NCBI GenBank assembly: GCA_019059635.1
Contig: JAGVRJ010000005.1
Coordinates: forward strand, 248,001-312,000
Direction of reading: 5' to 3'
DNA from: Proales similis
Taxonomy: Eukaryota; Rotifera; Eurotatoria; Ploima; Proalidae
Length of the DNA stretch: 64,000 nucleotides
The notes beneath the pieces are model-generated. The model worked only from the letters and a program-made list of their open reading frames with translations. It was not told the origin of the DNA and ran no database searches. The translations under genes were made by a program, and so were the position numbers. This document shows positions 1 through 12,265 of this stretch, in pieces (position 1 is the first letter of the stretch; every line of letters begins with the position of its first letter).

Positions 1-3000
1 GAGATTATGTGCGTGATGATCACTTGGAACGAATGTTTGCACGCCAGACTCAAACAAGACTGCATGAGCAGTTCGACAAGGCTCTTTTGACTGTCCTCGA
101 GCTCGATAATGTCCACTTGGCGCTCCGAAGGGTGCGGATCGAGCCAGGATGGAGAGAAGTCGGCCAAATATCCGTGTGGGCTGACCTCGAACGGCTTGTT
201 GGCCAGAATGTCCAAATAGGTGAGTGAGTCGATGAACTCGTTGCGTCGAGCGGACGACTTGAGCTGATCGCTGATTGCCGTCTGACTCAAGCGGCAGTCG
301 ACTGCAAATTGCGGTATAACTCTGAACTGGGTGGGCAAGTTGAGAAAGTCGAAATTGCTGAAGCTGGCAAGCGACAGGTCTTGGCTGTCATCGTAGCTGA
401 ACTGCGCTTCCAGGCCCAAATCACAGTAGAACAAATGAACTGTTTTTTGAGTCGTTTCTTTGTTTCTCTTTATGGATTTGATTATCACACGCGACCAGTT
501 GTCTTTGATTAAATCGCCAATGTCCGGCGCCAAGTCGCTGAGAAACGGCGCCGAACTGGTCTTGCACAGACATAAATCTTCTTTTTTCAAAGACTCAAGA
601 CTCAAGTTGGCCTGCTTGCCCGAGTCAACAAAGCTCTTGACCGTTTCTAAAAATTCTTTGAGCTTTTTTATGCGCCGCTCGGACAAGAGATAGACTGGCT
701 TTTGGATGAGCTCGGTGCTGGCGGGCGGAGTGCGTCTGAGAAAGTTGCCGGCCAACTTGAACACTTCGTGTCTTGACGAGTTAAAGTGGCCGCCGATCGA
801 CGACGCCGGCTCAAGTGTGTTTGATTTAATGCGCGCAATTATGGACTTGAAGCCAAAGTCGATGTTCTGCTCGTCGCAGAATTCAAACATAAGAGGCTGC
901 TCGGCGCTCAGCACTTTGATCTCAAACTCCTTTTTGGGCCGAATCTGCTCATAGAACTTTTTCTTCTCCTCCTGAGCCCACACGGCTTCAATGTTGCTGG
1001 CCATGGTCAGGCGGCAGTGCAGCGCAAACGACCTGTACCGGTAGTACTTTGGCATGAGAACAAAGTACTCGAGCTCTTCATGCCCGCTGAACTTGGTGCC
1101 GTAGTCGATTGAGAGGAACATGAGCTCACTGCTCGACCTTTTGGCAATCAGCAGAGCTCTGTACAAGCGGCCAGAGCTTTTTAACAAATAGAAATGGTTG
1201 AGCTCGAGCTGTTCGGCCCTCAGCTTGATCAGGTCGGTGGGCAGCTCCATGGAGAGCTCGCGCTCGAGTTGCTTGAGTCCTTCGATTGATTGCTTCAAAT
1301 TGAAGTAAATAAAGCCGAGGCCGTAGCTCAAATCGGTCACCACCGCTTCGTATTTAATTGATCTTATCGCTTGGTCCGGACTCGAAGCGGCCGCCTTGAA
1401 CCGATCGATTATCTCGTGCATGTTCTCTTGGTCGCAAATGTTGCATCCGTATCGCCACGGATTCAAGTGCGCCGACAGATCGACGACCTTCAACTGATTC
1501 AGAAGCTTGTAAAGGCTGTCGATGCCGATCATCACTTTGTCTTGCTGTTGGATGAAAAAAGCGTCGCTCCACGTGACCGCCTCTTTCTCTTCTGTGCTCG
1601 CGTAGGTGAGAAGATTTTCCAGATTGGTGGCCGAGTCTAGCGCCACTTGATCAAGGTAGGCGATGCCGTCACACTTAACTGCGCACTGCTTCAGCGAGCC
1701 GAACTGCTTATCCAACAGAACGCAGTCTTTTATTGAGGTGAGCTGTTTGTTGCCGTAGTCGACAAACTCGAGCAATATTTTGTCATCGTCCTGCTCTATT
1801 TTGTCCACAGTAAGCTGCGGTCGAGTGAGAATTCGAGCTCTATACCATTGGCCGTCGTCGATGAAAATAGCCGCCACCGCCAGGTTGTCAAGGTCGACAC
1901 AGTTCTTCAAGTTATCCGGTCTCAGTCTACGAGCGCTTGAGCAGTAGGTCTGAAACAGCTCGAACTGATCATCGAACTCGGCAAACGCGTCCACAATCTG
2001 CACACTGAAACTGTGAGCGTCCACATAGTCGGTGATCATCACCGAATAGGTCTTTTCTCCGTCCAGCTGAATAAAACCGCTCGGATAGAAATGCAGTTGA
2101 TCGTGCTCGGCGAGCGGAGTGCTCACCGCCAGCAGGCCGTTGCTCTTTGGCGAAGGCTTTGAGACGCTCTCAATTTGAATGTTCTCTTCAATTTTGGCTG
2201 AATCGCCTTGTGGCGAAGTAGTCTCAATCACATGGCGGATTTCAATGCTCGATCTGATTTGATTTGAATCGGACTCGATCTGAATTGCAATCGGCTCGTT
2301 CAGAGTGGTCTCTTCGAGGCTTGACTTGACGTTGGCAATGAACTTCTCCTCGACCAGTCGCAGCGAGTTGTTAAACTCCTGAGTGAGCAGGCTGTAGACC
2401 GACTCGCCGTCGTCGTTGAACAAGTTGAGCAGATATTTGTTCTTGCAGAAGATGCTGCTCGTCTCGCTCGACTTGTCGTCAATCTTTGCCTCCAGCTGCA
2501 TGACTTTGCCCAAAAAGTTGTGATTTAATGTGATCTCCATGAACTTGGCGTGGACGCGCTCGTCAATGCACTCGCCGTTTGGCTCTTTTAGATCGTTCAT
2601 GCAAGCCAGAACGGCCTGCTTCTCGAGCATCAAGTACTTTTCGTGGATTTCACGCAACGACGCGCGATGAACAAACTTGGTCGGACCGATGTCGACCAAA
2701 TTGATGATGCAATGCTCTGTGTCCACAATGTGCACTATTTGAGCTCGATACCACGAGCGCTTGTCGGCATCGTAGTGAACGCAGGCGTTGTTCAGCTCGT
2801 AGATCGGCCCGGGCAAGTTGGACTTTTTCTCGTAAAAGTACTGCATGTCGTTGAGCAAGAGTCGAAGCTGCTCGAAATCGCCATGCGGCGGGCAAGCCTG
2901 CACGAAGAATTCGAACACGGTCTCGGCGTGCGTGATGCGGAATTTGTACTTTTCTCCGAGCCTCAGACTCGGCTCGTCTTGCTTGAACTTTTTGAACTTG

Positions 3001-4419
3001 ACTTGGTCTTTCCGGTTGTAGTCGCCTCTCTCCTGCAGGTATTGGCTAAGACGCCGCGACTCGCTGGACGAGACGCGACGCAGAGCACTCGATCTGTCAT
3101 AAGCCACTGCCCAGCCCTTTTCAATCAGCTTCTGAGCGACGTTCTCATTGGCCACTTGAACATCGGTAAAGTAGAAATCGTCAAAGCGCTCGTCGAAACT
3201 GGCTTTCACTTGGGCCGAGAGCAAATCGAATAAATACTCGACGGCGTCGTCTTGGAGCAGAGAAACACTCGGCTCGCACGACCTCACACCTTTTAGGCAG
3301 CATTTGAACGCTAGTTGGGGCTGCTGGGTGAGCTCGGGTGTGATTCTGAGCAAACATTCGTCAATGCCGACCAGGTCTTCGTTGCCATAGTCGAGGAAAA
3401 ATACTCGAACTTTACGACTCTTTTCGTCCTTGTCTTTTATTATGGCTCGGTACCAGTTCTGGTCGTCGCCAAATTTGGCCAAGCAAAGTTGACCGAGTTG
3501 CGGTCGGCCCAAGCGAGCGTTTTTGTCCTCGAGCAGTTTGCTAACTTGAGCTTGGATGTTGTCGGCAAAGTCAGCAATATCGTCCTGCTGGTCTTCTAGT
3601 TGAGCATAAAAGCAAAATGTGCTGATCACGGCAGTGACAACCACGTTATGCTGGCCGGTGATTTCTCTCTGGCCGAGGCTGCTTAGGCCCAGCACAGTTT
3701 CTTCAGAAGGACTGGCGCAATTCTGACGCTCGGCGAGGCCTTGTTTCACCAACTCTTCGGCCACATTTTGGCTCTTTAAGAACAAATCGACGCAGAAGGT
3801 CGTGTCACGTTTGCTTCGAACGACCATGGCGAGCTTTTTGTTGATAGATAGTTTGCGAAGCGCGCTCAAGCATTCAGCGCTCCACGAAGAGTCAGCCGCC
3901 GGCTCGAGGTCTGCCAATGCACATCTGAGCGCAAATCGCTTCATTGACCTCAGCCGCTCCTTGTTTAAGTCGAACGGTTATTTGCTTGTCTGAACGCGTG
4001 AGAGTGACGCTATATTTACATCCAACGTCCGGAGCGACTGAACGGGAACCAAGTCAGTTGAGCCGACGTCGATTAGACTCACAATGGCGTCGTGAGCGCG
4101 CAGTTCGAGCACTTCGCATCTGTGCCATTCCATGAGACGAGGATCGAAGTGAGCGTACAGTCCGCCCACAATCACCTCGCTTGCTTTGCTTAATAACTCA
4201 CTTGAAAGTGAATTCGTTTATCGAGCGACAAGCGATAGGCAGAGTTGAATGGCGCAAATACTTTAGAGGACGCGATTGCTGAGTTTGATGCAGCGCTTTC
4301 TGCATATCGGCAAACTCGTTCTTGAGCTCGTCTGGACGCACATAGAACTCGAGTGGATGAATCAAGTGTGACACCTCGACACATAAGCGGTTTGAGTCTA
4401 GTTCAGGCTGATGAGTCAT
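1..4419 (-). CDS. multi-Tudor-domain protein (partial, C-terminus beyond left edge)
   Basis: Large Tudor-repeat protein of the Drosophila Tudor / TDRD1-TDRD6 type. Such proteins bind symmetrically dimethylated arginines on PIWI proteins in germ granules (family knowledge). I can see about six repeats on the minus strand. Cores are near 4170-4030 (VSLIDVGSTD), 3500-3340 (WYRAIIKD...FFLDYGNEDLV), 2840-2650 (SWYRAQIVH...NLVDIG), 1925-1710 (WYRARIL...EFVDYGNKQL), 1200-1060 (LYRALLI...SIDYGTKF) and 520-370 (LFYCDLG, degenerate). From about 3950 to base 1 it is one uninterrupted exon of almost 4 kb, unusual for this window. Upstream exons are short: a 60-bp intron follows LRTLD, and one nearer the start is best read as about 82 bp. 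The chosen start (4419) lies 2 nt after a CTCTAG acceptor, so a 5'UTR intron is likely. Another ATG at 4476 is possible. Family call is firm; the exact ortholog is not. Confidence 0.88.
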
Positions 4420-4479
4420 TTCTAGAGTTGAAAGTAAAATCCAATTCAGTTGAACGAACACCGTCACTAGAGGCATACA

Positions 4480-5140
4480 ACATTACACAACTGCCCCATG
4501 CTCGTCTTCTTCTTCTTTATGTTAAAAGGTTTTTTTGCGTGCTTGCGCTTAGAGCCGATGCTTTATTTTTATCGAGAGCTATTTTAGAGCTTTTCACAGA
4601 AGCGGCCATTGATTTACAGTTTGAGACATAGACAGCCACAGTTAGCAAGGGAGAGAGCGCACGAGAGAGCAAAGGATTTCAATCGATGTGCAACTTGTTC
4701 ACATGCACGTTCATGGTTAATCGTGCGTCGTTTTCAGTCTTTTATTTGATCGCTTGTTCAACTGCAGTCGTTTGTTCAACTCGACTCTGCTGTCGTTCCA
4801 GTCTGCCGCTTTGGCTCTTTGAAGCGCTTTTGGCCATCTCGAGAAACAGCTCGTATGATCTTCGACAGACTTAAATGAGTTTTGAGGTGAACAGAGAAGG
4901 CAAGAATCACGCGAGATTAACGAAATTGTTTGTTTGGTATTTTGAGACTCCGAGGTGACCTGGAACACTTATCTCTTGTCTCTGAGTGCGGCGCGCTTTT
5001 AATCAACAAGCAAGTTTATCACTTTTCAAAAGGTCGCCGGCCGGCAGAGTTTAATTCGGCATTAAAGGACCGTATCACTTGACATTTGGAGACGGTTTTC
5101 TCGTTAAAACCAAACGATGACTGCAAGTCAGCTCAAGGAC
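4480..5140. other. divergent intergenic region between Tudor and UNC-93-like genes
   Basis: No supported coding exon. It holds the 5' ends of two divergently transcribed genes. I see no clear TATA box. Confidence 0.5.
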
Positions 5141-5215
5141 AGAAGAAAAGGATCTGAGAGACTAGAAAAGGACCCGATCTAAGAGACTAGAAAAGGACCG
5201 AACCTAAGAGGGCAT
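5141..5215. repeat. imperfect tandem repeat, about 24-25 bp unit, three copies
   Basis: The unit contains AGAGACTAGAAAAGGA and ends in CTAAGAG-like sequence. It recurs three times with substitutions just upstream of the UNC-93-like start codon, so it would lie in the 5'UTR or core promoter. Confidence 0.75.
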
Positions 5216-5234
5216 TTAGAATCAAACAGAAACA

Positions 5235-6791
5235 ATGCCACGTCTGAGCGAGAAGCAAAGGATCGTAAAGAATTTCGTTGCGTTCAGTGTGGCGTTCATT
5301 TTGCTGTTCGCCGCCATGGACGACATTGCCATGATCTCAAGCGTCCTGAACCAAAACGGAAGCCTGGGAAACGGCAGCCAGGCGATATTGTTCTTCACTC
5401 AGTTTCTGACCGCTCTGGTTCTGCCTCAGCTCTTGATCGACATTATCGGATTCAAGTTCACACTGGTCTTCTCCCAAATCGGCTTTTTGGCCTTTTTTCT
5501 GGCCAACACGTTTCCGTCGTGGGCCACGCTGATTCCCGGCTCGATTGCAGCCGGTCTGGCAAACAGCATTGCCTGGACCACAATGGGCGTCTACTTGACC
5601 TTGCTCAGCAAGCAGCTTTCGCGCCTTACGCAGAGCACATTCGAAAACACCCAGTCGTTCATGTTCGGCCTCTTTGGCTGCCTCTTCTTGCTAAGTAATT
5701 TGCGTCCTAAAATCTCTCCAAATTCTGCCCCTTGCTCGTTTGAGAACAATTCTCACATTCACTTTGTTGAAGATTACATCGTCGGACCGACGTGGGTGGC
5801 GACTATTTTGCACCTTGAAGAAATAGCGGTCAACTCGACATTTGACTACGCGAGCCACTGCGGCGCCAATAACTGTCCGCAGACAAAACTGCCCAAGTCA
5901 ACGTCTGAGCCCTCTCTGGAGTCGATCTACGCCCTGAGCGCCACCATAAATGGCGCTTGTCTAATTGCGATCATCGTCACTTTGCTGTTTGTTGACGACA
6001 TTCAAGTGGACGAGAATCTCAATCCGATCAAACGAGGCAGAATCGACTTGGCGAATATCAGTAAGCTCAATCTTTCTGGACCGGCCAATCCAGTTTGCCG
6101 CTAAGCTGGCCTAAACAGAGAAAAAGTTTTCGGACGAATTCACAAACCTGTGCACTCTGGCCAAAGAGTTGAACATTTGGCTGCTGTTTCCGATCGCCGC
6201 CTTCCTCGGCTTTGAGCTCACATTGATCTGGTACGAGTTCTATCGGGTAATCGTTTGGCCGCTCCTCTGGTTCGTACAGTTCACTTAATTCAACTCGAAA
6301 AGGCGTTCGTTTCCTGCTTGAAAAACGTAAAATTCATTGGCTGGGTGGGAATGCTGTTCGGCGCGTCAGCTTCGCTGTTTTCCGCTCTGACCGGCTACCT
6401 GATACGATTTGTGGGAATGCAGACCGCGATTGTGATGATGCTCTTCAGCGCTCTGCTCAACGCCGTGTTCATGATCTCCTGGACGGCCAACTACGAGCAT
6501 GGCTACGTCGTTTACATAATGGCGATCGGCTTCGCGTTCACCGACGCTCTGGCCACTGCCCAGGTGCGAGCGGTCTTTGGCATTTTCTTTCCGAAGAACC
6601 CGTCCGCCTACAGTGCGGTGATCGTATTCGAAACGATTGGACTCGTGCTCGGCTCGGCTCTCTCAATATTCGCATGCACAAACGTCAAAGTTTACATTTA
6701 TATCTTGATCAGTCTGCTGGGCATATTCAGCTACGTTTACCTTGAAGTCCGAACAAGAGGCTCCCTAAAACTTGCCAACCATGCGTTCTAA
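5235..6791 (+). CDS. UNC-93A-like major-facilitator membrane protein
   Basis: Member of the UNC-93 branch of the major facilitator superfamily, polytopic proteins linked to ion-channel regulation or trafficking (family knowledge). Exons: 5235-5694, 5773-6060, 6119-6246, 6303-6791; introns are 78, 58 and 56 bp. The spliced CDS is 1365 nt (454 aa), the usual UNC93A length. The first intron is a multiple of three with no stop, so it can be mistaken for coding sequence. Visible features: hydrophobic helices throughout, the family's extracellular CGANNCP cysteine motif, and the late FIGWVGMLFGASASL / GYLIRFVGMQ segment matching the UNC93 second half. ATG at 5235 follows AACA and sits just before the first helix. 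The native substrate is unknown. Confidence 0.88.
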
Positions 6792-7059
6792 CCGTTCGCC
6801 CACTATCCTCTGCTCTGCTCTCAATTTGCTTTTCAGACTAGACTAGCTTGGGATTTTGTTTGAAATAAACTTTTTGAAAAGAGCCTGACTCGTCTTACTT
6901 TGGGCCATAATTTGAAAGCAGTCGGCGCCGTTGTTAAGTTTAAATTGCAGTTGAAGGCGAATGCCATCAATTGTACAACAGTAACGCGCATTCGAATTAT
7001 ACATATGCGAATTGCGGCGACCCATAGTTAACAAATAGAGAAGGCGCAGTGCTCTAGAT

Positions 7060-7830
7060 ATGAAGAATCCGGTCGAGATCGCCACCGACTTTTTCGACTA
7101 CCAAGTCCAGTACCTGCGTTGGTTCGGACATAGACGTCTGCTGTTCACCGACTTCAACTGGAACGAGTACAAAAAAGAGAACTTTATAAACATATTCGTG
7201 AACAACGACTCGCAGAATGTCGGCCAACTCGTCACCACCACCACCGTTGCAGGAGCTGGCATTGGTTCGTTTCTCCCTCACGCCTGCTCTCCACTCCTTT
7301 TAAATCGTCTACAAGGAATGACCCTGGCGCCACTTCAGTTCGCTTTGGCGGGCAATTTGAAGCCAGAAAACGTTCGTCGTGCTCTGATCCCTGCCGTCGG
7401 CGTATTTGCATTGGCCAGTGAGTTGAACTCTCATCGCAATCGAATCGAATTGAGCTTTTTATTTTGCGCTCTTTACCTGCGCACCTGAAAGGCGTGATGG
7501 GAGTCGCTTATGGCACTTTGGTGAACGCAGTCTCCAAATACCGAAATAACAAGGACGATCCGTACAACCATGCAGTGGCGGCCGCTCTGACCGCGCCCAT
7601 GGCCTCCTTGGTCGCAAAGAGTGAGTAGCCCAAGTAGAGCAAAAGCTTCGCTCTCTTTAACGCTTCAACTTGAAGCCAATCGAGCGCCGCGCGCTTTCGT
7701 ACTTGCGCTCAGCGCCGCCGGTTTCATGAGCATGGCCAAGTACGCGTTCACCAGCGGACGAAGCGACTTCCCGCACAAGCTGAAAAGTTCATTCAGACAA
7801 CGCGTTTTCGCCTCCTCCTACAAAGCGTGA
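7060..7830 (+). CDS. NDUFA11: NADH dehydrogenase 1 alpha subcomplex subunit 11-like (complex I)
   Basis: Mitochondrial complex I accessory subunit of the Tim17/22-related fold, an inner-membrane protein with four short helices. Exons: 7060-7264, 7316-7417, 7492-7620, 7676-7830; introns 51, 74 and 55 bp, all phase 1; 196 aa. The diagnostic stretch is in exon 3: GVAYG, then a basic loop and NKDDPYNHAVAAALTAP, matching the family's KPDDPLNYFLGG region, followed by a last Gly/Ala-rich helix (AAGFMSMAKY). It is about 55 residues longer than the human protein, mainly at the N-terminus (a region with NWNEYKKENF). It follows the UNC-93-like gene by 268 bp on the same strand, with a CTCTAG acceptor-like site 2 nt before the ATG. 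Confidence 0.78.
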
Positions 7831-7963
7831 GCAGCTGCGATCGGTTCAACAATGTCTGGACAGTTCTTTATGATTAGATTTATTCAAACCCGTCAATCGG
7901 TTGGTTAAACACCAGATGAAACAAGAATAAATTAAACAACAACGCACAGATCAGTCGGTTTGA

Positions 7964-9139
7964 TCATGTTTGCCTCGGATGAGAATCACCAGGGTCTTCA
8001 ATCATCAGCCGTTTTGTCTCGCTTGCTTCAACAACTCTGTCGAATTGAATTGTGGACGAATTGATGGCGTAGCGCGCCAAGATCTCTTGCATGTTCGTTT
8101 TGATTTGCTGCTCGTCGGTGAGCGTTTCCGACGAATGAACTTTGATTGTTGCTAGTAGACTGTTGCCGTTCAAGCTCCATATGCGGAACTCATGAACGGA
8201 CCCGATGCCGGTGACCATTTCGAGCTCGGCCTGAATCTGCGGCAAGTTCAAGTGAGAAGGCACCGACTCGAGCAGAATGAGCGACGACTGCTTTAGAAGT
8301 GGAAAGGCGAACATTGCAATGAGTATGCTGATTAGAATGCTCAGAATCGGGTCGACTAGCTGCTTCCAGTAGGCGTTCGGATCGTCTCCCGGTGGCAAGT
8401 ACTTGATCATCAACACAGCCACCAGAACCGCGCCAGATCCCATCAAGTCGGCAATTATGTGAAGTAGGACGCCGCGAATGTTCAAATCGCTCATTTTGGC
8501 CTGTCCCGCGTGGCCGCTGTGCAGGTCACTGTGACTGTGCTGGTGATTGTGACCATGATGCGAGTGGTGATGTGAATGGCCTTAAGTTTGCCTTTCTTGC
8601 CTTCAAATGCCATGCGATTTCGCGTGTCAAGACAACTCACCTGATATGGACAGCAGAAGCATGAAGAAGACATTTACAATCAGACCGGTCAGACTTGTGT
8701 ATATGATGAGGTCCAAGTGCTGGAGAGGGTGCGGATCGAACAGACGATAAAGAGCCTCGACCGTGATCGAAAAGCAGAGCGACAGAATGAACACGGCGTT
8801 GACCAAACTGCCGAGCACCTCCGCTCTGGACCAGCCGAATGTGAATCGCTTGTTTGCCGGCCTCTCGGCCAAGCTCAGCGCGATGAAGGCGATCAAGTTG
8901 GACAAAAAGTCACTCAGCATGTGAAACGAGTCGGCCACCAGGGCATTCGAGGAGGTCAAGTTGCCGACCACCAGCTCGACAGCGAACAAGAGCAAACTGA
9001 ACAGCAGCATGACGACCAGAGCGGTCGATTGCGATACGCGGCATCTGTGCGCGTGGGCTCTGCTCGGCTCGGTCAGGTCAGCAATTTCAACAGAATGCCA
9101 GTTCAACTCGTCTTCTTCCATTATTTGGAGAGTCGACAT
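7964..9139 (-). CDS. zinc transporter, cation diffusion facilitator (SLC30/ZnT, ZnT1-like)
   Basis: Zn2+/H+ antiporter that exports zinc from the cytosol. Two exons (8641-9139 and 7964-8580) flank a 60-bp intron; 371 aa. Six-helix CDF layout: the zinc-site motifs ADSFHMLSD in TM2 and HIIADLMGS in TM5 carry the paired His/Asp ligands. A histidine-rich cytosolic loop (GHSHHHSHHGHNHQHSHS) lies between TM4 and TM5 and starts exactly at the exon junction. The C-terminal domain has the CDF fold (VHEFRIWSLNG...ATIKVHSS). ATG at 9139 was chosen because the codon further upstream is GTG; a second ATG lies 6 codons downstream. Which membrane it occupies cannot be read from sequence. ZnT1 (plasma membrane) is the closest type by loop and motif order. 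Confidence 0.93.
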
Positions 9140-9622
9140 CGTTAGCGCGATCCAAAGACTACTCACTGCTCCACTTCTCCTTAAAACATAATAAAACGTG
9201 CTTGCGATTTATGATGGCTTTGATTATGGCCTCAAATTATTTTGCCCATTTTCTTTGCCTAATTTTCTGCCGAATCATTTGGTACTTATGCGTCCCATTC
9301 ACTTTTGTTGTTGTCATCAAACAATCTTGCGTCTGCGCACTTATTTTCGTTCTCCTTCTCCAAACGAAAAGAGAGAGAGAGAGCCACAGCGAGTGCAACT
9401 TTATCTAACCACATCAACCAAATCAACATCAAACACGAGCAGTTCAAATTATTTATTCTTAAATAGTGAGTTTTTAAAAATAGATGAAGATTAGTAAGAA
9501 CGGAAATGGGTCACTACCCAAAGCGAGTAGATAAATTCGAATTCGATTTTATTCGCGCTGCAGCAAAATAGACTGAATTAGCTAAGAATGGGTATCGCAA
9601 GAAATCGCATAAAACTCGCCCG
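9140..9622. other. spacer between ZnT and SLC41-like genes
   Basis: AT-rich and non-coding, with a short GA run near 9371. It should hold the ZnT promoter and the 3'UTR of the SLC41-like gene. No further feature seen. Confidence 0.5.
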
Positions 9623-11671
9623 CTATACACGCAGGCGTTTCTCACCGGCCAAGTACAAAAGGTGAAAGCAAAGGGCAAGAAATGCGGTGCCAAGAAAGTC
9701 GCCGATCGCCGTCAAATACGGTATGCAAGTGTTGTCCGGGTCTTGATTCAGCCTCCAGACGAGATGTACGAGCCAGTAGCAGATCAGGAGCAGTAGAATG
9801 ACCTTGTGAAAGAAGCAGACGGAGAGAGAGAGCGAGAATGAGAAAGGCCTCTTGAACAAAGCGTCAGAAAGTCACTCATACTTGAATTAGAAGAATTGTC
9901 AGATAGAACACAATGAATGTGATCGTTAGAGTCGCTTCGTTCACTGGATGCGTCTCGTTCTGTTTGAGCTGGATAATTGTGAAAAAGAATATGATGTGGC
10001 CGGGCACGGCGAGTAATGTAAGAACCAACGCTGTTCTCGACTCGGGGTCTAGAAATTGAATTGATGATGAGGATTGAAGCGGCATCGAGCTCGAACGAAT
10101 TGTTACTTTTGTTGGCAAAGAAAGTCTGATAGGGATACTGCGAGAGCCGTTCGGGTGCCCAAATGGCCTTGCAGCCCAGGCTGCTCGTTCTGTGCAGTGC
10201 TGTTGAAAGACGAGAGGCGAATATGGCCACGAGATTTCCGCCAACGCCGTTCACCACCGGCTGGAAGACGGCAATGTCAATGTAGACTTGAACTGCGTGA
10301 CTCATGATGAAACCGCCGGCACTAGACAGCAATTGATGGCAGAAATGAATAAACGTTCGAATGTTGCAATTTGACGACGTTTACCTGCTGATGGCCATGG
10401 CCATTATGATCGGTGTCCAGCCGTGATAGAGCGCTTCGCGCACAAACTCATTCTGGCTGGAATAGTAGAAAAAGAGCGGCACCAGCGAGAGATAGAGTAG
10501 AATGATGATAAAATGAATCCAGAGACTGTCGACTTAGAAACGACGAAATTAGTTCATCTCGGCTCGAAGCGGCAAGCAGGACGAGATCACTTACTCAGAT
10601 GAAATAGAAATGAGCAAAGGTAGCTCAAGATGCCCAGAGTGACAAAGTCTCCCAGACTGGCCGCAATAGGCGTGGCCACGTTGTCCGGATTGATGTCCAG
10701 CTTGCTCGAAAGCAGGATAATGACCATCATGAACGAAGCTGGCGAACGATTTCAATTTCGATTCGTTTGGTATTTGTGACTTGCAAGTAGACGCCAACCT
10801 ACCTAGAATGAGACTGGCCAACGAAGCGGCCGATATACTGCCGGCCAACAGCACCATGCATTCGCCAAAGTCAAGAGAAAAGCCAGAAAGCCGACGTAAG
10901 AGTATTGCGCCCATCGAGGCCATGAATCCGACCATTATTGCTTGTGTCTGCGCCAAAGAAACAAAGAGGCTAATAAACGGCCGCAGTATGGTGACTGGGA
11001 AACGAAGCTCACTTGAGTGAGGGCAATGTTGCCAGAAAATGCGGCCACTGCCGACTTGAAATCGTGGACCAGTCCTACGTTCACCTGAGTAGAGAATCTC
11101 GAGGCCAGCGTCATCTCAAGGTTGCCCTTGAGACCAAGCAGAGCCGGAATAAGAGTAAAAACTGCGGGCACTTGAACATAGAAATCCCAATGCTTTCAAA
11201 TCGGCTCGTCAAAAGCGCCAGAGACAATCAAGTATGAGCAAGGTGGAGCTTACCTGAACAGCGTCGAGCAAGAGACCCGCACCGACCATACCGAAGCCGG
11301 CAATAAAAAACGGAAATAAAACTTGGACTAGAATGACGTGCCATGGCTCCATTTTGGCTGTTTTGGAAGGTTGAATTTCAATTGTCTGAGATGATGCCGT
11401 TTCTATCAAACGTGAAGTGAGGTCAGTGTGAAGTGGCGCCAGGCAACGAATTCTCACCGTCCACGTTGATAAGAGGAACAAGATCGATTTCGTCCAAATT
11501 GGTCAGCTCAAACTCGAACTGTTTTGGATTTGTTCTAACTGAACGGCGTTCGCTCGTGTCAAACTTGTAAGCGTTGGCCGATGGCACGATCGCCTGGTCT
11601 GCCTGGATAGATCGCTCCTCATCGTCATGGTCTTGGCCTGGTAGCTCGCTTTCTGCCACGTATCGACTCAT
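9623..11671 (-). CDS. SLC41-type magnesium transporter (MgtE-related)
   Basis: Eukaryotic member of the MgtE/SLC41 family, which moves Mg2+ across the plasma membrane. At least six short introns interrupt it. Evidence from N to C: an acidic cytosolic N-terminus; first half-domain with [17 protein letters not shown], then VQHWDFYV across an intron of about 61 bp, then [11 protein letters not shown]-like sequence ([15 protein letters not shown]); second half with [19 protein letters not shown] and the repeated [17 protein letters not shown] motif. The last helix pair, [18 protein letters not shown], ends just before the stop at 9623. The duplicated GGNL/LKGN and DPDN..P..A.LGD signatures define the family. 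Start at 11671 is the first ATG; the preceding in-frame codon is GTG. Human SLC41A1/2/3 cannot be distinguished. Confidence 0.92.
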
Positions 11672-11789
11672 CACTGCTTCTCACAATTTCGCTCAAGTTT
11701 ATGAAAAGAATAGCGAGGCGAACGAGAGAAAAAAATTGAAGCGAGACGAGCCAATTCAAGCCGAATTGTGCATCAGGCCGTCTATCTAG

Positions 11790-12240
11790 ACGAGAGCAAC
11801 AACAAAAAGAGAATAGACATATATGAATGAAATTGGCTACACAGCTAGTTTTGGGAATTGAATCAGGTCAAATTTGACTGGGTTACACACTGCATCGATA
11901 TCATCATCATTTATGAAAAAAAAAAAGCAAAATTAGAAAGCAAAGGCGGATGAGGGTAAATTATGGCTCGATATCGACTTGGAGAGTAGCAGGCTGTTTG
12001 TCTTGTTGGCTTGAGCGCAGAATGAGAGCGAACGGGAAATTCACTCGAATACGCTCCTTTGTCTGAAAGAGAGTGCTAGACGATTTGCGATCTGCTGCTT
12101 GCTATTCTTGCTTTTGAGCCGACTCTGACTCAACACGCTCAAGCATTCAAACAAAGCCAGACTTTCTCTCTTTTTCTACCCCTGTCCGTGTTTGTCTCGA
12201 TTCTCGTGCGTTTTGGAGTTTTAGTGCTTTCGTTCTCGTT
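11790..12240. other. divergent promoter region between SLC41-like and Rab-like genes
   Basis: No coding exon is supported. Pyrimidine-rich sequence precedes the Rab start, ending in CCTAAG directly before its ATG. Confidence 0.45.
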
Positions 12241-12265
12241 TTAGATAAGATCCAACAGGCCTAAG

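Noticed and set aside
4176-4197. A 22-bp intron in the Tudor gene (gtgagttatt...caag)
   Set aside because: It restores the frame, but a donor earlier at GTATTTG gives an in-frame 82-bp intron of normal size; 22 bp is too short for spliceosomal removal.
8717-9145. 142-codon plus-strand frame across the ZnT gene
   Set aside because: Antisense shadow of the CDF exon, low-complexity Gln/Arg-rich.
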